Shown in pieces: positions 62,751 through 64,000 of a DNA stretch of 64,000 bases. The stretch's first letter is position 1, and every line of letters starts with the position of its first letter. The position numbers were made by a program, and so were the translations under genes. The DNA is from Chryseobacterium gleum. GTDB taxonomy: Bacteria > Bacteroidota > Bacteroidia > Flavobacteriales > Weeksellaceae. Location of the stretch: assembly GCF_900636535.1 (NCBI RefSeq), contig NZ_LR134289.1:806001-870000 (forward strand), written 5' to 3'. The notes under the pieces are model-generated. The model did not search any database. It was given only the letters and a program-made list of their open reading frames with translations, and was not told the DNA's origin.

Positions 62751-64000
62751 ATGAAGAAGTACCCAATTCCTGCGAATGAAGAAGATCGAATGAGAAAACT
62801 GGAGTTTTTTGATCTTTTAAACCTGGAAAAAGATCCCCAGTTAGACGTTTTTGCAGAAACAGCATGTCTCGTGACCGGCTGCCCGGCAGCACTTATTGCC
62901 ATGATGGAAAGCGAAACCCAGACGATCCAGAGTTGTGTGGGACTTGCCCTGGACTTTGTAGACAGGAAAAATACTGTATGCCAGTATTCTATCGCAAGTG
63001 GGGACATTGTAGTCATCAATGACACTTTACTGGATGAAAGATCTTCTGATAATCCACTCATACTGGCAGGCGGAATCCGGTTTTATGCAGGAGTACCCCT
63101 GTTAGATGACGAAGGATTTGCTTTGGGAACACTTTGCGTAATTGATTATAAGCCTAAAACTATTACAGAAGACCAGATCTCTACCCTAAAAAAAATAGGG
63201 GAAGCGGTCACGAAACTTCTGATGGGAAAACGGAAAAATATCCAGGCAGAATATTTCCAGCAGACCTTCAGTATTTCTAATAACCTGATCTGTGTGCTGG
63301 ACAAAAATTTTTTACTGAAAGATATTAACCCGGCTTTTGAAAATGCATTTCAAGTAAATAAAAGCCAGGTTATCAATCAGAATTTCCTTGATCTGGTAGG
63401 CAGTCATAATTCCCAGCTTCAATTACTTTCTAAAGATCTTCCTAATACGGATGAAGAGATAACGTTTACCACTTCTACCAATATCAATGATAACCAAACC
63501 ATTATTGTTGAATGGTATTTAAAACTGAACCAGAGCCATTCGGATATTTTTTGCTTCGGAATCAATATTACCCAGCGTATTGAAGAGAAACTAAAACTGG
63601 AAAGCTCCGAACGCCGTTTCAGAAGCTTCTTCGAAAATGCAATAGGACTGATGAGTATGCATGATATGGAAGGAAATATCATCGCCGTCAATGAAAAAGG
63701 AAGAGAAACCCTTCAATATTCTGCTGAAGAGGTAGAAGATCTGAATTTAAAAGATCTTGTCCCTGAAAAAAACTGGCATCTTCTTGAGCAATATCTGGAG
63801 CGTATCAACAAAAACCGTGAAGATTTCGGAACCATGATTCTGAAAACAAAAGGCGGTGATGAAGTAATATGGATGTACCACAACCTTGTGGAAATCAATA
63901 AAGAAGGAAAACCTTACGTAGTGAGTACCGCACTGAATGTTACCGAAAGAGTAACACTGGAAAAAGATCTGGTCAATACCAAAAAAATGCTGGAACAGAC
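62751..64000 (+). CDS. GAF-PAS-PAS sensor protein, probably histidine kinase (3' end outside the window)
   Basis: The frame is open from ATG 62751 to the window edge (416 codons visible). Residues 20-150 are a GAF domain (FYAGVPLLDDEGFALGTLCVIDYKP), 165-285 a PAS domain and 285-410 a second PAS domain (ENAIGLMSMHDMEGNIIAVNEKG). Several lines of this type continue with a histidine kinase, but the C-terminus is not visible. It is a cytosolic sensor without membrane segments. Confidence 0.9.
   Translation, partial: MKKYPIPANEEDRMRKLEFFDLLNLEKDPQLDVFAETACLVTGCPAALIAMMESETQTIQSCVGLALDFVDRKNTVCQYSIASGDIVVINDTLLDERSSDNPLILAGGIRFYAGVPLLDDEGFALGTLCVIDYKPKTITEDQISTLKKIGEAVTKLLMGKRKNIQAEYFQQTFSISNNLICVLDKNFLLKDINPAFENAFQVNKSQVINQNFLDLVGSHNSQLQLLSKDLPNTDEEITFTTSTNINDNQTIIVEWYLKLNQSHSDIFCFGINITQRIEEKLKLESSERRFRSFFENAIGLMSMHDMEGNIIAVNEKGRETLQYSAEEVEDLNLKDLVPEKNWHLLEQYLERINKNREDFGTMILKTKGGDEVIWMYHNLVEINKEGKPYVVSTALNVTERVTLEKDLVNTKKMLEQ

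Noticed and set aside
1..64000. Transposase, integrase, phage or conjugation genes
   Set aside because: None seen; the only mobile-like elements are short non-coding inverted repeats.

Overview
The window reads as chromosome of a Flavobacteriia member, most likely Chryseobacterium or a close relative (inference). The support is AT-rich DNA, TonB-dependent receptors with carboxypeptidase-regulatory-like N-termini, a type IX secretion (T9SS) C-terminal sorting domain on a secreted protease, weak Shine-Dalgarno signals, and promoters of the Bacteroidota type (TTG or TTTG, 17-23 bases, TAnnTTTG). I see no rRNA, tRNA, transposase, phage gene or CRISPR array. Both edges cut genes: an unidentified CDS on the left and a GAF-PAS-PAS sensor protein on the right.

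Layout. 0-7.5 kb: two aldo/keto reductases, a ClC chloride transporter/channel with CBS domains, a frameshifted short-chain dehydrogenase and a type II NADH dehydrogenase. 7.6-14 kb: a two-component system followed by a DUF347 membrane protein, a beta-barrel receptor and a PAP2 phosphatase; the same direct-repeat promoter architecture precedes the regulator and the DUF347 gene. 14-18.8 kb: an SDR, a frameshifted FAD dehydrogenase, a periplasmic rhodanese/TlpA pair and two convergent DNA glycosylases. 19-30.7 kb: a proline/hydroxyproline block with dipeptidyl peptidase IV and Xaa-Pro aminopeptidase, an AraC regulator, a complete four-gene trans-4-hydroxy-L-proline catabolic operon and a secreted M43 metalloprotease. 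31.5-45.9 kb: a sulfur block with an Rrf2 regulator, APS reductase, CysD, CysN, CysE, CysM, CobA, CysJ and CysI. It continues with a 27-codon ORF ending in C-M-C-C, a TonB receptor and a protein fusing a Met8-type siroheme synthase to a TauE/SafE (TSUP) permease. 46-54.4 kb: accessory genes (AraC regulators, NAD(P)-binding protein, DoxX, polysaccharide deacetylase, NUDIX), a frameshifted double-glycine-leader cysteine-rich peptide, three proteins of unknown function and several palindromic repeats. 54.4-58 kb: a zinc-type Fur regulator facing MerC, a CobW-family GTPase and a Tat-exported alkaline phosphatase, with matching palindromic operators. 58-62.4 kb: an ECF sigma factor and RskA-type anti-sigma factor divergent from MsrB, a fasciclin protein and two ferritin-like proteins.

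How it works together. The sulfur block carries APS to cysteine, and it contains the siroheme chain needed by CysI (CobA plus the Met8 domain). The hydroxyproline block would take collagen-like peptides to 2-oxoglutarate. The zinc block looks like a zinc-scarcity response. The sigma block looks like an envelope or oxidative stress regulon. The most interesting new candidates are the poly-cysteine mini-ORF after cysI with its alternative hairpins, the double-glycine cysteine-rich peptide, the Met8-TSUP fusion, the matched operator architectures of the two-component and zinc loci, and a family of palindromic intergenic elements with terminal inverted repeats.
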